From: PALSA-612 sp963755155
Lineage (GTDB): Bacteria; Actinomycetota; Thermoleophilia; Gaiellales; Gaiellaceae
Direction of reading: 5' to 3'
NCBI GenBank assembly: GCA_963755155.1
Contig: CAVWIV010000007.1
Location: forward strand, 496,001-560,000
DNA length: 64,000 nt
Shown: positions 8,860 through 18,842 of the stretch, piece by piece
Numbering within the stretch: the first letter of the stretch is position 1
Layout: each line of letters starts with the position of its first letter
Notes under the pieces: model-generated
The model's database searches: none
What the model saw: only the letters and a program-made list of their open reading frames with translations
What the model was told of the DNA's origin: nothing
Translations under genes and position numbers: made by a program

Positions 8860-10857
8860 GTGTCGAGGTCGTTCGGCGCCGTCCAGGCCCTGTATCGCGT
8901 CGACTTCGAGGTGCGGCGCGGCGAGGTCATGGCGCTCGTCGGCGACAACGGGGCCGGCAAGTCGACGCTCATCAAGGGCATCGTCGGCATCTATCCGTTC
9001 GACGAAGGCACCACGCTCTTCGAGGGGAAGGACGTCAACATCCACGGGCCGCGCGATGCGGCCCACTTCGGCATCGAGGTCGTCTACCAGGATCTCGCCC
9101 TCGCCGACAACCTCGACGTCGTCGCGAACATGTTTCTCGGCCGGGAGCGCATTCACAACATCTGCGTGCTCAACGAGTCGAGCATGGAGCAGGCTTCGCG
9201 CGCCGCGCTCGACGACCTCTCCGTTACGACGCTGAAGTCCGTCCGCCAGCGGGTCGCCGGGCTGTCCGGAGGGCAGCGGCAGGCAGTGGCGGTGGCGAAG
9301 TCGGTCATGTGGGACGCAAAGCTCGTCATCCTCGACGAGCCGACGGCCGCACTCGGGGTCGCCCAGACACGCCAGGTACTCGATCTCGTCCGCCGTCTGG
9401 CCGAGAAGGGCCTGGGCGTCGTCATCGTCTCGCACAACCTGCACGACATCTTCGAGGTGTCCGACCGCATCACCGTGCTGCGGCTCGGTCAGCGCGTTGC
9501 GCTCTTCGAGCGGGCCGAGACGACCCAGCAGGAGGTCGTCCACGCCATCACCGCGGGCACCCTCGCGCACGTCCCGGGCATGTCCGGCACCTCCGCCGAC
9601 CACGAAGTGACGGAGAGCGCGCGCCCGCCCGTGGGTGCGCCGGAGCGCGAGCAGGCTCCGGAGCAGTCGCTGTCCGCGTACATGCGCGAGTGGTGGCAGG
9701 GCGTCAAGTACGGCGAGCTCGGATCGCTGCCCCTGATCGTCGGCCTCGGGATCATCGTCGTGACGTTCGGCCTCCTCGACGACACGTTCCTCACGGAGCG
9801 GAACTTCACGAACCTCCTGCTGCAGACGGCCGCCATCGCGACGATCGCGATCGGTGTCGTGTTCGTGCTGCTGATCGGTGAGATCGACCTCTCCGTAGCC
9901 TTCGTGAGCGCAGTCGGCGGCGTCGTCATGACACTGCTCCTGCGGCCCGAGGATCCCGGCTGGCCCTGGTGGCTGGCCATCCCTGCGGCTCTGGCCATCA
10001 CGACGGCGATCGGCTTCGTGCAGGCGCTCGTGATCACGAAGGCGGGCGTTCCGTCCTTCGTCGTCACCCTGGCAGGGCTGCTGATCTGGTCGGGCGTCGT
10101 CCTGATCCTCACGACGCAGACCTCGGACGTGGGGACGATCCGGATCCAGGACGAGACCGTCATCGGCATCGCGAACGACTTCCTCACCGAGGCCCAGGGC
10201 TGGATCGTCGGCGCGGTCGTCGTGTTCGGGTACGCAGCCCTCCAGCTCTACACGGCACGGACGCGGCGCCGCGAGGGCCTGCAGACGAAGCCGCTCGTCG
10301 TGATCGTGCTCCAGAGCGTCGGGCTCGCGGTCGTCACGTTCGGGGCGGTCTGGTACGCGAACGAGGACCGCGGCGTGCCGAAGGTGATCCTGATCCTCGG
10401 TCTCTTGCTCGCGTTGTGGTCGTTCATCGCATCGAAGACGCGTTTCGGCCGCCACGTCTATTCGGTTGGGGGTAACGCTGAAGCCTCGCGCCGGGCCGGC
10501 ATCGCCGTCGACCGCGTTCGTATCGCGGTGTTCATGATCAGCAGCTTGATGGCGGGTGTGGGCGGGATCATGCTCGCGTCACGACTGCGCTCGGTTGCGA
10601 CCAACACCGGAGGCGGGAACCTCCTGCTGCTCGTGATTGCGGCGGCCGTCATCGGGGGGACGAGCCTCTTCGGCGGCGTCGGGAGGATCGTCTGCGCGCT
10701 CTACGGCGCACTCGTCATCACGTCGATCGAGAACGGGATGAACCTTCTCGGGCTCTCGTCGGGCCCGAAGTTCGTGATCACCGGGCTCGTCCTCCTCGGC
10801 GCGGTGCTGATCGACGCGTACGCGAAGCGGCGGCGTGCCGCTCGCGGCATGGCGTAG
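8860..10857 (+). CDS. Fused ABC sugar transporter: single ATPase domain plus permease in one chain
   Basis: 665 residues from GTG 8860. Residues 1-230 form one ABC ATPase (Walker A GDNGAGKST about 28-36, signature LSGGQRQ about 134, Walker B VILDEPTA). A polar linker of about 50 residues leads to a BPD_transp_2 permease resembling XylH/FrcC (LIGEIDLSVAFVS, GVPSFVVTLAGLLIW, SVGGNAEASRRAGI). XylG-type ATPases normally have two ATPase domains and a separate permease, so a homodimer of this fusion would make the full transporter. The first beta strand (PLIEC) lies upstream. A GTG at 8831 reaches it if one C is restored in the CCCC run 8839-8842, so the true start is probably 8831. Confidence 0.9.
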   Translation: MSRSFGAVQALYRVDFEVRRGEVMALVGDNGAGKSTLIKGIVGIYPFDEGTTLFEGKDVNIHGPRDAAHFGIEVVYQDLALADNLDVVANMFLGRERIHNICVLNESSMEQASRAALDDLSVTTLKSVRQRVAGLSGGQRQAVAVAKSVMWDAKLVILDEPTAALGVAQTRQVLDLVRRLAEKGLGVVIVSHNLHDIFEVSDRITVLRLGQRVALFERAETTQQEVVHAITAGTLAHVPGMSGTSADHEVTESARPPVGAPEREQAPEQSLSAYMREWWQGVKYGELGSLPLIVGLGIIVVTFGLLDDTFLTERNFTNLLLQTAAIATIAIGVVFVLLIGEIDLSVAFVSAVGGVVMTLLLRPEDPGWPWWLAIPAALAITTAIGFVQALVITKAGVPSFVVTLAGLLIWSGVVLILTTQTSDVGTIRIQDETVIGIANDFLTEAQGWIVGAVVVFGYAALQLYTARTRRREGLQTKPLVVIVLQSVGLAVVTFGAVWYANEDRGVPKVILILGLLLALWSFIASKTRFGRHVYSVGGNAEASRRAGIAVDRVRIAVFMISSLMAGVGGIMLASRLRSVATNTGGGNLLLLVIAAAVIGGTSLFGGVGRIVCALYGALVITSIENGMNLLGLSSGPKFVITGLVLLGAVLIDAYAKRRRAARGMA

Positions 10858-10860
10858 GCT
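10855..10860 (+). promoter_or_regulatory. -10 element before the haloperoxidase gene
   Basis: TAGGCT lies eight bases before GTG 10869 and overlaps the end of the transporter gene (stop TAG 10855-10857). It fits the TANNNT leaderless pattern and suggests the next gene has its own promoter. Confidence 0.4.
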
Positions 10861-10868
10861 GCGCGGCC

Positions 10869-13800
10869 GTGAGGGTCGCAGTCGTTCTCGCCGCCTTCGC
10901 GCTCGCCGCGTGTGGGTCTGGCGAGCAGGCTGACGAACCGAGCGCTCTCGCCGAACCTCGCCAGGCCGGCGAGACGCGCCTCGCCGACGTCGCTGACGAG
11001 GTCGGGCTCGACTTCCGCCAGGGGGCATTCCGGTGGGATGTCGCACCCGATGTCGTCGCCATGCAGGGCACGGGCGTCTGCTGGCTCGACTACGACGACG
11101 ACGGCGCGCTCGACCTCTTCGCCGTCAACTCCTACGCGGTGGTCGAAGCTGCGCGCTGGCGGCGCGAGGGCGGCCTGCCGGAGACGGCGCTCTTCAGGAA
11201 CGACGACGGTCGCTTTGAGGACGTCTCGGAGGACGCGGGCGCGAACTTTGCCGTCCGCGGAACGGGCTGCGTCGCCGCCGATCTCGACGCGGACGGCGAC
11301 ACCGATCTCTACGTCACGACCGCCACCGAGCAGCTGCTCCTGTGGAACGACGGTGACGGCCACTTCACCGAGGGAGCCCGCGATGCGGGCGTGGCGGCGT
11401 TCGGCTGGCGCGCCGGCGCCGCCGTGGGCGACGTGAACGGCGACGCCCTGCCCGACCTCGTCGTAGCGGGGTACGCGGACCCGTTGAACCCCGTGCCCGA
11501 CGCCCAGGGCGGCTTTCCCGCGACGGTGCTCGGTGTCCGCGACCTGCTGTTCCTGAACGAAGGAGACGGAACCTTCCGCGAGGTCGGCGCCGAAGCCGGG
11601 CTCGAGGTCGTGAAGTTCGCACACGGCCTCGGCGTCGTGCTCACGGACGTCGACCTCGACGACGACCTCGACATCTACCTCGCGAACGACACCGAGCCGG
11701 ATCGCCTCTACAAGAACGTCGCCTGGCCGGGTGGCGCGAAGGCCGATCCGGCGGGGCTCGGCTTCCGCTTCGAGGAGGTCGCAGCCCAGGCGGGCGTCGC
11801 CGACCCGGGTGCGGGCATGGGCGTCGCGAGCGGCGACTACGACGGGGACGTCCGTCCCGACCTCTTCGTGACGAACCTCAGGGGACAGGGCCACGGCGTG
11901 TTCAGGACGGGGGACGCCGAGCTTCCGCCACCGTCCTTCACCGACGAGCGGCTCGTCTTCGGGGTCGACCTGTTCGCGGGATCGGGCTGGGGCGTCTCGT
12001 GGGCCGACCTCGATCTCGACACGGACGTCGACGTCGTCGTCGCCAACGGCCACGTGCCGCTCACGGATCTCACGGAGGACGCGCAGGTGCCGGAGGCGTT
12101 CGAGAACCGCACCGCGCAAGGGGAGGTCGCGCTCTTCACCGATGCGAGCAAGAGCACCGGCATCGCGGACGTCGGCAAGCTCAACGCCCGCGGCAGCGCC
12201 GTGGCCGACTACGACTCGGACGGCGACCTCGACGTCGCGATCGCCGTCGTCGGCGGCCCGCTGCTCTTGCTCGAGAACCAGGGCGAAGGCGGACGGTGGC
12301 TCGAGGTCGAGCTGACCGGCTTCGCGCCGGGCACGCGCGTGACCGTGACGCTGCCCGGCGGCCGGAAGCTCGTCCGCGAGGCGCACGCGGGCTCGAGTTA
12401 CGCCTCGTCGGAGGACCCGCGCCTGCACTTCGGCCTCGGGACGGCGGAACGCGTGGACTCGCTGGCGGTCCGCTGGCCCGGCGGCGCCGAGACGCGGCTC
12501 GACGACGTCGAAGCGAACCAGCTCCTCCGCCTGGAACCACCGGAGGATGGGCGCGACGCCGACACTGCGGCGGAGACCTACCTCCTGCCGGGCTGCGAGC
12601 GCGACCGGGCCGACAAGCGGTCGGTCGCGCGCGTCTGGAACGAAGCGCTGCTGGACGCGATTCGCCGCGACACGCCGGCTCCGACCGTGCACGCGCGCAA
12701 CCTCTTTCACCTGTCGGCGGCGATGTGGGACGCCTGGGCCGCCTACGAGGCCGGCGCGGACGGCTACTTCGTCGACGACAAGCACGACGACACTGACGTG
12801 GAAGCAGCCCGCGAGGCGGCGATCAGCTACGCCGCGTACCGCGTTCTGCTCCACCGCTACTCGATCGCCACGGGCCTCGAGGAGACGTTCTCCGAGCTCG
12901 CCTCGACGATGGAGGACCTCTGCTACGACATCGACTACGTCTCGACCGAAGAGGACTCGCCGGCGGCGCTCGGCAACCGGATCGCCGCGACGGTGATCGA
13001 GCGTGGCCGCGACGACGGCTCGCTCGAGGAGACGCGGTACGTCGACACGGACTACAAGCCCGTCAACGCGCCGCTGGTCGTCTCCGAGTCCGGCGCGGAG
13101 ATGCGCGACCCCGACCGCTGGCAGCCGCTCGCGCTCGCGCAGATCGTCGCGCAGAACGGCCTGCCCATCCCCGGCAAGGTGCAGAGCTTCATTGGCCCGC
13201 ACTGGGGACACGTGACTTCCTTCGCGCTGCCCGAGTCGGCCGACGGGCTGCCCATCGACCCCGGGCCCGCGCCGCACCTGGGCGACCGGGTCGACGAGCC
13301 GTACAAGCAGACGGCGCTCGACGTGATCCGGCGCTCGAGCCAGCTCGACCCCGCCGACGGCGGCCATGGTCGACATCGGGCCGGGCGCTTTCGGCGCCAA
13401 CTCGCTGGGGACGAACGACGGGAACGGACACGACGAGAACCCGGCAACCGGGAAGCCCTATCCGTCCAACCGCGTCCTGCGCGGCGACTACGCACGGGCC
13501 CTGGCGGAGTTCTGGGCCGACGGTCCCAAGTCCGAGACCCCGCCCGGTCACTGGAACACCGTGGCAAACGAGGTCTCCGACTCACCCGGGTTCGTGCGGC
13601 GGATCGGCGGCCGTGGCCAGGAGTTGAGCCGCCTCGAGTGGGACGTGAAGCTCTATCTCGCGCTCAACGGCGCCGTCCACGACGCGGCCATCGCCGCGTG
13701 GGGCGTGAAGGGGTTCTACGACTCGGCGCGGCCGATCTCGATGATTCGCTACCTGGGCGGGAGAGGGCCAGTCGAGCGATCCGAGCGGGCCGGCATACGA

Positions 13801-14350
13801 CCCGAGAGGCCTGCCGCTCGCTCCCGGCCTCGTCGAGGTGATCACCGCCGAGTCGAGCGCAGCAGGAGAGCGGCACGCGCACCTCGCGGACCATCGCGGT
13901 GAGATCGCCATCAAGGCCTGGCGCGGCAACCCGGAGGATCCCGAGACGCAGACGGGCGGAGTGGGCTGGATCCTCGCGGTCGACTGGCTGCCGTATCAGC
14001 TGCCGACGTTCGTCACGCCGGCGTTCGCCGGATACGTCTCCGGCCACAGCACCTTCAGCCGCGCGGCGGCCGAGGTGCTGACGGCGTTCACCGGCGATCC
14101 GTTCTTCCCCGGCGGCGTGTACGAGTTGCCCGTGCGTGCGGGAGACCTGAAGACGGAGGCCGGCCCGTCCAAGCCGCTCGAGCTGCAGTGGGCGACGTAC
14201 TACGACGCTGCCGATCAGGCCGGCATCTCGCGGCTCTTCATGGGCATCCACGTCTCCCCGGACGACTTCGCGGGCCGGAAGATCGGCGCGCGCGCCGGGC
14301 AGGACGCGTGGGAGCTCGCGCAGCGATACTTCGACGGCTCGGCCCGCTAG
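10869..14350 (+). CDS. Secreted lipoprotein: VCBS/FG-GAP beta-propeller + ASPIC/UnbV + vanadium-dependent haloperoxidase (two frameshifts)
   Basis: About 1159 residues when restored. Lipobox AALAACG-like start (FALAACGSG). Seven Asp-rich Ca2+-loop repeats follow (e.g. DYDDDGALDLF, DLDADGDTDLYV, DYDSDGDLDVAI), forming a propeller over residues 40-470. An ASPIC/UnbV segment (GRWLEVELTGF) comes next, then a vanadium haloperoxidase domain. All vanadate-ligand motifs are present: KGFYDSARP (K-x6-RP), YVSGHS, and SRLFMGIHVSPDD (SR-x5-H-x3-D). They lie in different raw frames. One extra G near 13361-13366 (restores DGAMVDIGPG) and one in GGG 13755-13757 (restores RYLAGEGQSSDPS) split the gene. The family oxidises halides with H2O2 or acts as acid phosphatase; the surface anchor implies an extracellular role. 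Confidence 0.88.
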
Positions 14351-14955
14351 CGCTCGGCTGCGAGCCGCAGCCCGAAGGCGACGAGCACGGCGCCGGTGAT
14401 CGCGTCGATCGCGCGCCGCACGCGTGGGCGCAGCAGGAAGGCACTCGTCTTCGCCACGGCGAAGGCGTACCCGGAGAGCCACGCGAGCGTCATGACGCTG
14501 AAGACGAGGCCGAGGCCGAGCAGCACCGCGAACCCGCCGCCGAACTGCGGCAGGAGGCTCGTGAAGAACGCGGCCATCTTCGGGTTGCCGAGATTGCTGA
14601 CGAGGCCCTGGCGCAGAGCCGCACCGGGTAGCAGCGTCCGATCCGCGGCACCAGGTCGCGTGTAGCGCCCGCGGAGCGCGTGCCAGAGCGTATGCGCCCC
14701 GAGGAAGACGAGGTAAGCCGCGCCCGCGAGCTTCAGCGCGAGAAACGCCGGCTCCGACGCCGCGATGAGGGCCGCGATGCCGATCGCCGCCGCCACCGTC
14801 CACATGGCCTGGCCGAGCGCGACGCCCGCGGCGGTGGCGACGCCGCTCGACCGCCCGCCCGAGAGCGTGTTGCGAATCGTGAGCGCCGTGTCCTGGCCGG
14901 GTGTGCAGATCACGAGCGCCGAGATGCCGAGGAATGTCGCGAGCTGTGCGAGCAC
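14347..14955 (-). CDS. LysE/RhtB-family exporter
   Basis: 202 residues with about six membrane segments. The N-terminal signature ISALVICTPGQDTAL matches LysE-type amino-acid exporters (CTPGPD-like motif), and GLVSNLGNPKMAAFF is the second conserved element. Substrate cannot be read from the sequence. Its stop and the stop of the haloperoxidase gene share the four bases CTAG. It diverges from the glyoxalase-like gene at 14982. Confidence 0.87.
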   Translation of the reverse strand: MLAQLATFLGISALVICTPGQDTALTIRNTLSGGRSSGVATAAGVALGQAMWTVAAAIGIAALIAASEPAFLALKLAGAAYLVFLGAHTLWHALRGRYTRPGAADRTLLPGAALRQGLVSNLGNPKMAAFFTSLLPQFGGGFAVLLGLGLVFSVMTLAWLSGYAFAVAKTSAFLLRPRVRRAIDAITGAVLVAFGLRLAAER

Positions 14956-14967
14956 GTTCTCTCTCGC

Positions 14968-14973
14968 TACGGT
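14968..14973 (+). promoter_or_regulatory. -10 element before the VOC dioxygenase-like gene
   Basis: TACGGT followed eight bases later by ATG 14982, with no Shine-Dalgarno; part of the recurrent leaderless pattern. Confidence 0.38.
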
Positions 14974-14981
14974 ACGGGACG

Positions 14982-15890
14982 ATGAAGCTCGAAGGCGTTC
15001 ACCACGTCACTTGCATCACCGGCGACGCGCCGGGAAACGTCGAGTACTACACGGGCACGCTCGGCCTGCGGCTCGTGAAGAAGTCGGTGAACCAGGACGA
15101 TCCGACGGTCTACCACCTGTTCTACGCGGACGAGAAGGGCAGCCCCGGCTCGGACATCACGTTCTTCGAGTACCCGAACGCGAGCCCCGGCCGCGCCGGC
15201 GCCGGGATGGTGCACCGCGTCGTCTGGCGGGTGGCGTCGACCGACGCCCTCGACTTCTGGGAGCAGCGCGTCGGGGGAGAGCGCGGCGACGGCTATCTCC
15301 GCTTCGCCGATCCCGAGGGACTCGAGCACGAGCTGGCCGTCGTCGAGACGGAGGACGCGCCGCTCGTCGCCGACCATCCGGAGATCCCCAAGGAGCTGGC
15401 CCTCCAGGGCTTCGACGGCGTGCGTGCCTACAGCACGGATCCGGAGTCGAGTCGCGCTGCGCTCGAGGAGACGCTCGCGTTCGCGCCGGCCGGGAACGAC
15501 ACGTGGGAAGCTCGCGGTGGGGAGCGCGGCGGCTTTTACGCCTACGACCCCGCGCCCGATGAGCCCGGGACGTCGGGCGCAGGCGCGGTGCACCACGTGG
15601 CCTGGGCGTCGACGATGGACGACCACGACGAGTGGCAGCAGCGCGTAGCTCGCGGAGGCCTACGGCCCACCCCGGTCATCGACCGCTTCTGGTTCCGCTC
15701 CATCTACTTCCGGGAGCCCAGCGGCGTGCTCTTCGAGATCGCAACCCTCGGCCCGGGCTTCGACGTCGACGAGGATCCGGAGCACCTCGGTGAGGCGCTT
15801 GTGCTGCCGCCCGACTTCGAGCACCTCCGCGACCAGCTCGAGCAGGTGCTCACGCCGCTTCCTGGCCCTCGTAGGCCGGTGGTACCCTAG
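14982..15890 (+). CDS. VOC-superfamily ring-cleaving dioxygenase-like protein
   Basis: 302 residues with two tandem glyoxalase/dioxygenase (VOC) modules. The first opens with LEGVHHVTCITGDAPGNVEYY and the second with GAVHHVAWAS. Probable metal ligands are the His of GVHHVT or AVHHVA and the Glu of GVLFEIATL. It resembles the PcpA/LinE-like, hydroquinone-dioxygenase-like branch often annotated as ring-cleaving dioxygenase. The natural substrate is unknown. The start was chosen at MKLEGVHHV because upstream residues are not protein-like. Followed five bases later by tatA. Confidence 0.85.
   Translation: MKLEGVHHVTCITGDAPGNVEYYTGTLGLRLVKKSVNQDDPTVYHLFYADEKGSPGSDITFFEYPNASPGRAGAGMVHRVVWRVASTDALDFWEQRVGGERGDGYLRFADPEGLEHELAVVETEDAPLVADHPEIPKELALQGFDGVRAYSTDPESSRAALEETLAFAPAGNDTWEARGGERGGFYAYDPAPDEPGTSGAGAVHHVAWASTMDDHDEWQQRVARGGLRPTPVIDRFWFRSIYFREPSGVLFEIATLGPGFDVDEDPEHLGEALVLPPDFEHLRDQLEQVLTPLPGPRRPVVP
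15883..15888 (+). promoter_or_regulatory. -10 element before tatA
   Basis: TACCCT seven bases upstream of GTG 15896, inside the end of the preceding gene, with no ribosome-binding site. It would give a nearly leaderless tatA-tatC-thrS transcript. Confidence 0.42.
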
Positions 15891-15895
15891 CTCCC

Positions 15896-16144
15896 GTGCC
15901 AGGCTGGATCGGACCCGGTGAGATCGTCATCCTGCTCGTCGTCGCGCTACTCGTGTTCGGCCCGAAGCGGCTGCCGGAGATGGGACGCTCGATCGGCAAG
16001 GGCATGCGCGAGTTCAAAAGCTCGCTGACCATGACCGGCGACGACGATGACGTCGCCGCGCCCGAGCTGCCGGCGGACGAGCCCGTCCAGCCTGCGAAGC
16101 CGAAGCCCGAGCCGAAGCCCAAGCCCGACAGCACGACGACCTAG
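15896..16144 (+). CDS. tatA: Twin-arginine translocase subunit TatA/TatE
   Basis: 82 residues: one N-terminal membrane helix (EIVILLVVALLVFG), the hallmark FGPKRLPEMGRSIGKGMREFK amphipathic hinge (Phe-Gly then basic helix), and a disordered Lys/Pro-rich tail. TatA forms the pore for folded Tat substrates. GTG start with TACCCT seven bases upstream. tatC follows after six bases. No separate tatB is seen in the window, so this may be a minimal TatAC system. Confidence 0.92.
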   Translation: MPGWIGPGEIVILLVVALLVFGPKRLPEMGRSIGKGMREFKSSLTMTGDDDDVAAPELPADEPVQPAKPKPEPKPKPDSTTT

Positions 16145-16150
16145 CTAGCC

Positions 16151-16930
16151 ATGCGCCGTGTGATTCCGCGGCGGCTCGCCCCCGGGGAGGAAGCGCCGCT
16201 CGTCGACCACCTGGGTGAGCTGCGTACGCGGCTCCTCTGGTGCCTCATCGCCGTCGGGGCGGCGTTCGTCGTGACGTTCGCATTTCACGACACGATCATC
16301 GGCTGGCTCAACCGGCCGCTCGAACCGGGCGTGAAGCCGACGACGTTCGCGGTCGCCGAGCCCTTCATCACGACGTTCATGATCAGCTTCTGGGCGGCGG
16401 TGGCCATCGCTCTGCCGATCATCCTCTGGCAGCTCTGGAGCTTTCTCGCCCCCGCCGTTCACGAGCACACTCAGCGGGTCGTGCTGGGCTTCACCGCCTT
16501 CGCCACGATTCTGTTCCTCGGCGGCCTGTTCTTCGCGTACTTCGTCGCGCTGCCGGCGTCGATCGACTTCCTCACGAACTTCAACGAGGACCAATTCGAC
16601 ATCCAGCTGCGGGCGAAGGACTACTACACGTTCGTCCTCTGGGTGCTGATCGCGCTTTCGATCGTGTTCGAGCTGCCGATCTTCGTGCTCACCCTTGCGC
16701 GGCTGGGGATCGTCCCCTCGAGCAAGCTACGCCGGAACCGCCGGATCGGCTACGTCGCGGTGGTGGCGCTCGCCGTCGCCATGCCCGGCGTCGACCCCGT
16801 GACCCTGATGTTCACGGCGATACCCCTGTTACTCCTCTTCGAGATGTCGATCTGGATGGCGGTGTTCTTCGACCGCCGCTGGCAGCGTGCGGCCGACGCG
16901 CGCGAGGCCGCCTTCGAGGCGGGCGAGTGA
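16151..16930 (+). CDS. tatC: Twin-arginine translocase subunit TatC
   Basis: 259 residues with six predicted membrane segments. The N-terminal LVDHLGELRTRLLW is the signal-recognition region, and the second conserved element is FAYFVALPASIDFLTNF. TatC binds the twin-arginine signal and recruits TatA. Its stop overlaps the thrS GTG (GTGA), implying translational coupling to the synthetase gene, an unusual neighbour for tat genes. Confidence 0.95.
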   Translation: MRRVIPRRLAPGEEAPLVDHLGELRTRLLWCLIAVGAAFVVTFAFHDTIIGWLNRPLEPGVKPTTFAVAEPFITTFMISFWAAVAIALPIILWQLWSFLAPAVHEHTQRVVLGFTAFATILFLGGLFFAYFVALPASIDFLTNFNEDQFDIQLRAKDYYTFVLWVLIALSIVFELPIFVLTLARLGIVPSSKLRRNRRIGYVAVVALAVAMPGVDPVTLMFTAIPLLLLFEMSIWMAVFFDRRWQRAADAREAAFEAGE

Positions 16931-18813
16931 AGGTCGTCCTCCCCGACAAGTCCGAGCTCGAGCTGCCGGACGGCGCGTCCGGCCTCGATGCCGCTCGGGC
17001 GATCGGCCCCAAGCTCGCGGAGCAGGCCGTGCTCGTGCGCTCGAATGGCCACGTCCAGGATCTGCGGCTGTCGCTGACAGACGGCGTGGAGATCGAGATC
17101 CTCACGACGCGAAACCGCGACGATCCCGATGCGCTCTACGTCCTCCGCCACTCGGCGGCGCACCTGCTCGCCGAGGCGGTGCGACGGCTCTACCCGGGGG
17201 TGAAGATCGCGATCGGGCCGCCGATCGAGCACGGCTTCTACTACGACTTCGAGTTCCCGGAGCCGATCCACGAGTCCGATCTGGAGCGGATCGAGGAGGA
17301 AATCCGGCGCGAGCTCGCCGAGGGCCGCGAGTGGACGCGTGAGGAAAGCTCACCCGACGAGGCGAAAGAGCGCTTCTCCGCCGAGGGCGAGACGTACAAG
17401 GTCGAGCTCGTCGACACCGCAGAGGGCGACATCTCGCTCTACACGCAGGGCGAGTTCACCGACCTCTGCCGCGGCCCGCACCTTCAGGACTCTAAGCCGA
17501 TCAAGGCGCTCAAGCTCACCGGCCTCGCGGGCGCCTACTGGCGTGGAGACGAGAAGAACACGCAGCTGACGCGGATCTACGGGACGGCCTTCTACTCACA
17601 GGACGATCTCGACGCATACGTCGAGCGGCTCGAGGATGCGAAGCGCCGCGACCACCGCAAGCTCGGCCAGCAGCTCGATCTCTTCCACCTCGAGGACAGC
17701 GCCCCGGGCATGCCGTTCTGGCACCCGAAGGGGATGGTGCTCTGGAACGCGCTCGAGGACCTGCGGCGCCGCGAGAACGCGAAGCGCGGCTACGTCGAGG
17801 TGAAGACGCCGCTCATGTACGACACCGCCGTCTGGATCACGTCGGGACACTGGGAGAAGTTCCGCGACGACATGTTCCTCCTGCCGTACGGGGAGGAGCG
17901 GACGCTCGGCCTCAAGCCGATGAACTGCCCGGGCCACATGCTCCTCTTCGGCTCCGACCTGCGGAGCTACCGCGACCTGCCGTACCGCTATGCGGAGTCG
18001 TCCACCCTCCATCGCAACGAGCGCGCCGGCACGCTGCACGGCCTCCTGCGGGTGCAGCACGTCACGCAGGACGACGCGCACATCTTCTGCTCGCCCGACC
18101 AGATCGAGGAGGAGATCTTCGGCTGCCTCGACTTCGCCGCGTATCTCTACGACCTTTTCGGCATGACGGCTCGGTTCGAGCTATCCACACGGCCCGACGA
18201 CAAGCTCGGCACCGACGAGGAGTGGGACTTCACCGAGGCCGCGCTGAAGGCAGCCCTCGACCGGCGCGGGATGGACTACACCGTGTCGGAGGGAGAAGGC
18301 GCCTTCTACGGCCCGAAGATCGACCTCCACATGCTGGACGTCCTGGGCCGCTCCTGGCAGATGGGGACGATCCAGCTCGACTCGCAGATGCCGGCGCGCT
18401 TCGGCCTCACGTACATGGGCGCCGACAACGCTGAGCACACGCCGTACGTCGTCCACCGCGCGCTGCTCGGGTCGCTCGAACGCTTCCTCGGCATCCTCAT
18501 CGAGCACTACGCCGGCGACTTCCCGCTCTGGCTCGCGCCCGTGCAGATGCGGGTGATACCGGTGGGGGAGAGCCATCGCGTGGCCGCCGAGGACATCAGG
18601 AAGAGGCTCGTGGAGGCCGGCGCCCGCGCCGATGTCGACGAACGTGACGAGACCGTCTCCAAGCGGATCCGCGACGCCGAGCTCGAGAAGATCCCGCGCG
18701 TCGTCGTCTACGGCGACAAGGAGTCGGACTCCGCGCTGGCCGTGCGCGAGCGAGGCGGCGGCCAGGCGACCCGGAGCCTGGACGAGTTGATCGGGGAACT
18801 TGCTACCCTCTAG
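16927..18813 (+). CDS. thrS: Threonyl-tRNA synthetase
   Basis: 628 residues, class II synthetase charging tRNA-Thr. Domains in order: TGS (KVVLPDKSELELPDGAS), editing domain with HSAAHLLAEAV, catalytic core with NCPGHMLLFGSDLRSYR and NERAGTLHGLLRVQ (motif 2 region), then the C-terminal anticodon-binding domain (LAPVQMRVIPVGE). Full length with no break. GTG start overlaps the tatC stop. The translation-factor genes infC-rpmI-rplT follow, a common synteny. Confidence 0.97.
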   Translation: MKVVLPDKSELELPDGASGLDAARAIGPKLAEQAVLVRSNGHVQDLRLSLTDGVEIEILTTRNRDDPDALYVLRHSAAHLLAEAVRRLYPGVKIAIGPPIEHGFYYDFEFPEPIHESDLERIEEEIRRELAEGREWTREESSPDEAKERFSAEGETYKVELVDTAEGDISLYTQGEFTDLCRGPHLQDSKPIKALKLTGLAGAYWRGDEKNTQLTRIYGTAFYSQDDLDAYVERLEDAKRRDHRKLGQQLDLFHLEDSAPGMPFWHPKGMVLWNALEDLRRRENAKRGYVEVKTPLMYDTAVWITSGHWEKFRDDMFLLPYGEERTLGLKPMNCPGHMLLFGSDLRSYRDLPYRYAESSTLHRNERAGTLHGLLRVQHVTQDDAHIFCSPDQIEEEIFGCLDFAAYLYDLFGMTARFELSTRPDDKLGTDEEWDFTEAALKAALDRRGMDYTVSEGEGAFYGPKIDLHMLDVLGRSWQMGTIQLDSQMPARFGLTYMGADNAEHTPYVVHRALLGSLERFLGILIEHYAGDFPLWLAPVQMRVIPVGESHRVAAEDIRKRLVEAGARADVDERDETVSKRIRDAELEKIPRVVVYGDKESDSALAVRERGGGQATRSLDELIGELATL

Positions 18814-18842
18814 CTCTGCAAGAAGGAGCGGCACCGTTCCTC

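Noticed and set aside
10701..13400. A very long open frame on the minus strand opposite the propeller/haloperoxidase gene
   Set aside because: It is the GC-rich antisense shadow of a real gene: composition is Arg/Val/His-rich without motifs, while the plus strand has lipobox, VCBS and ASPIC signatures.
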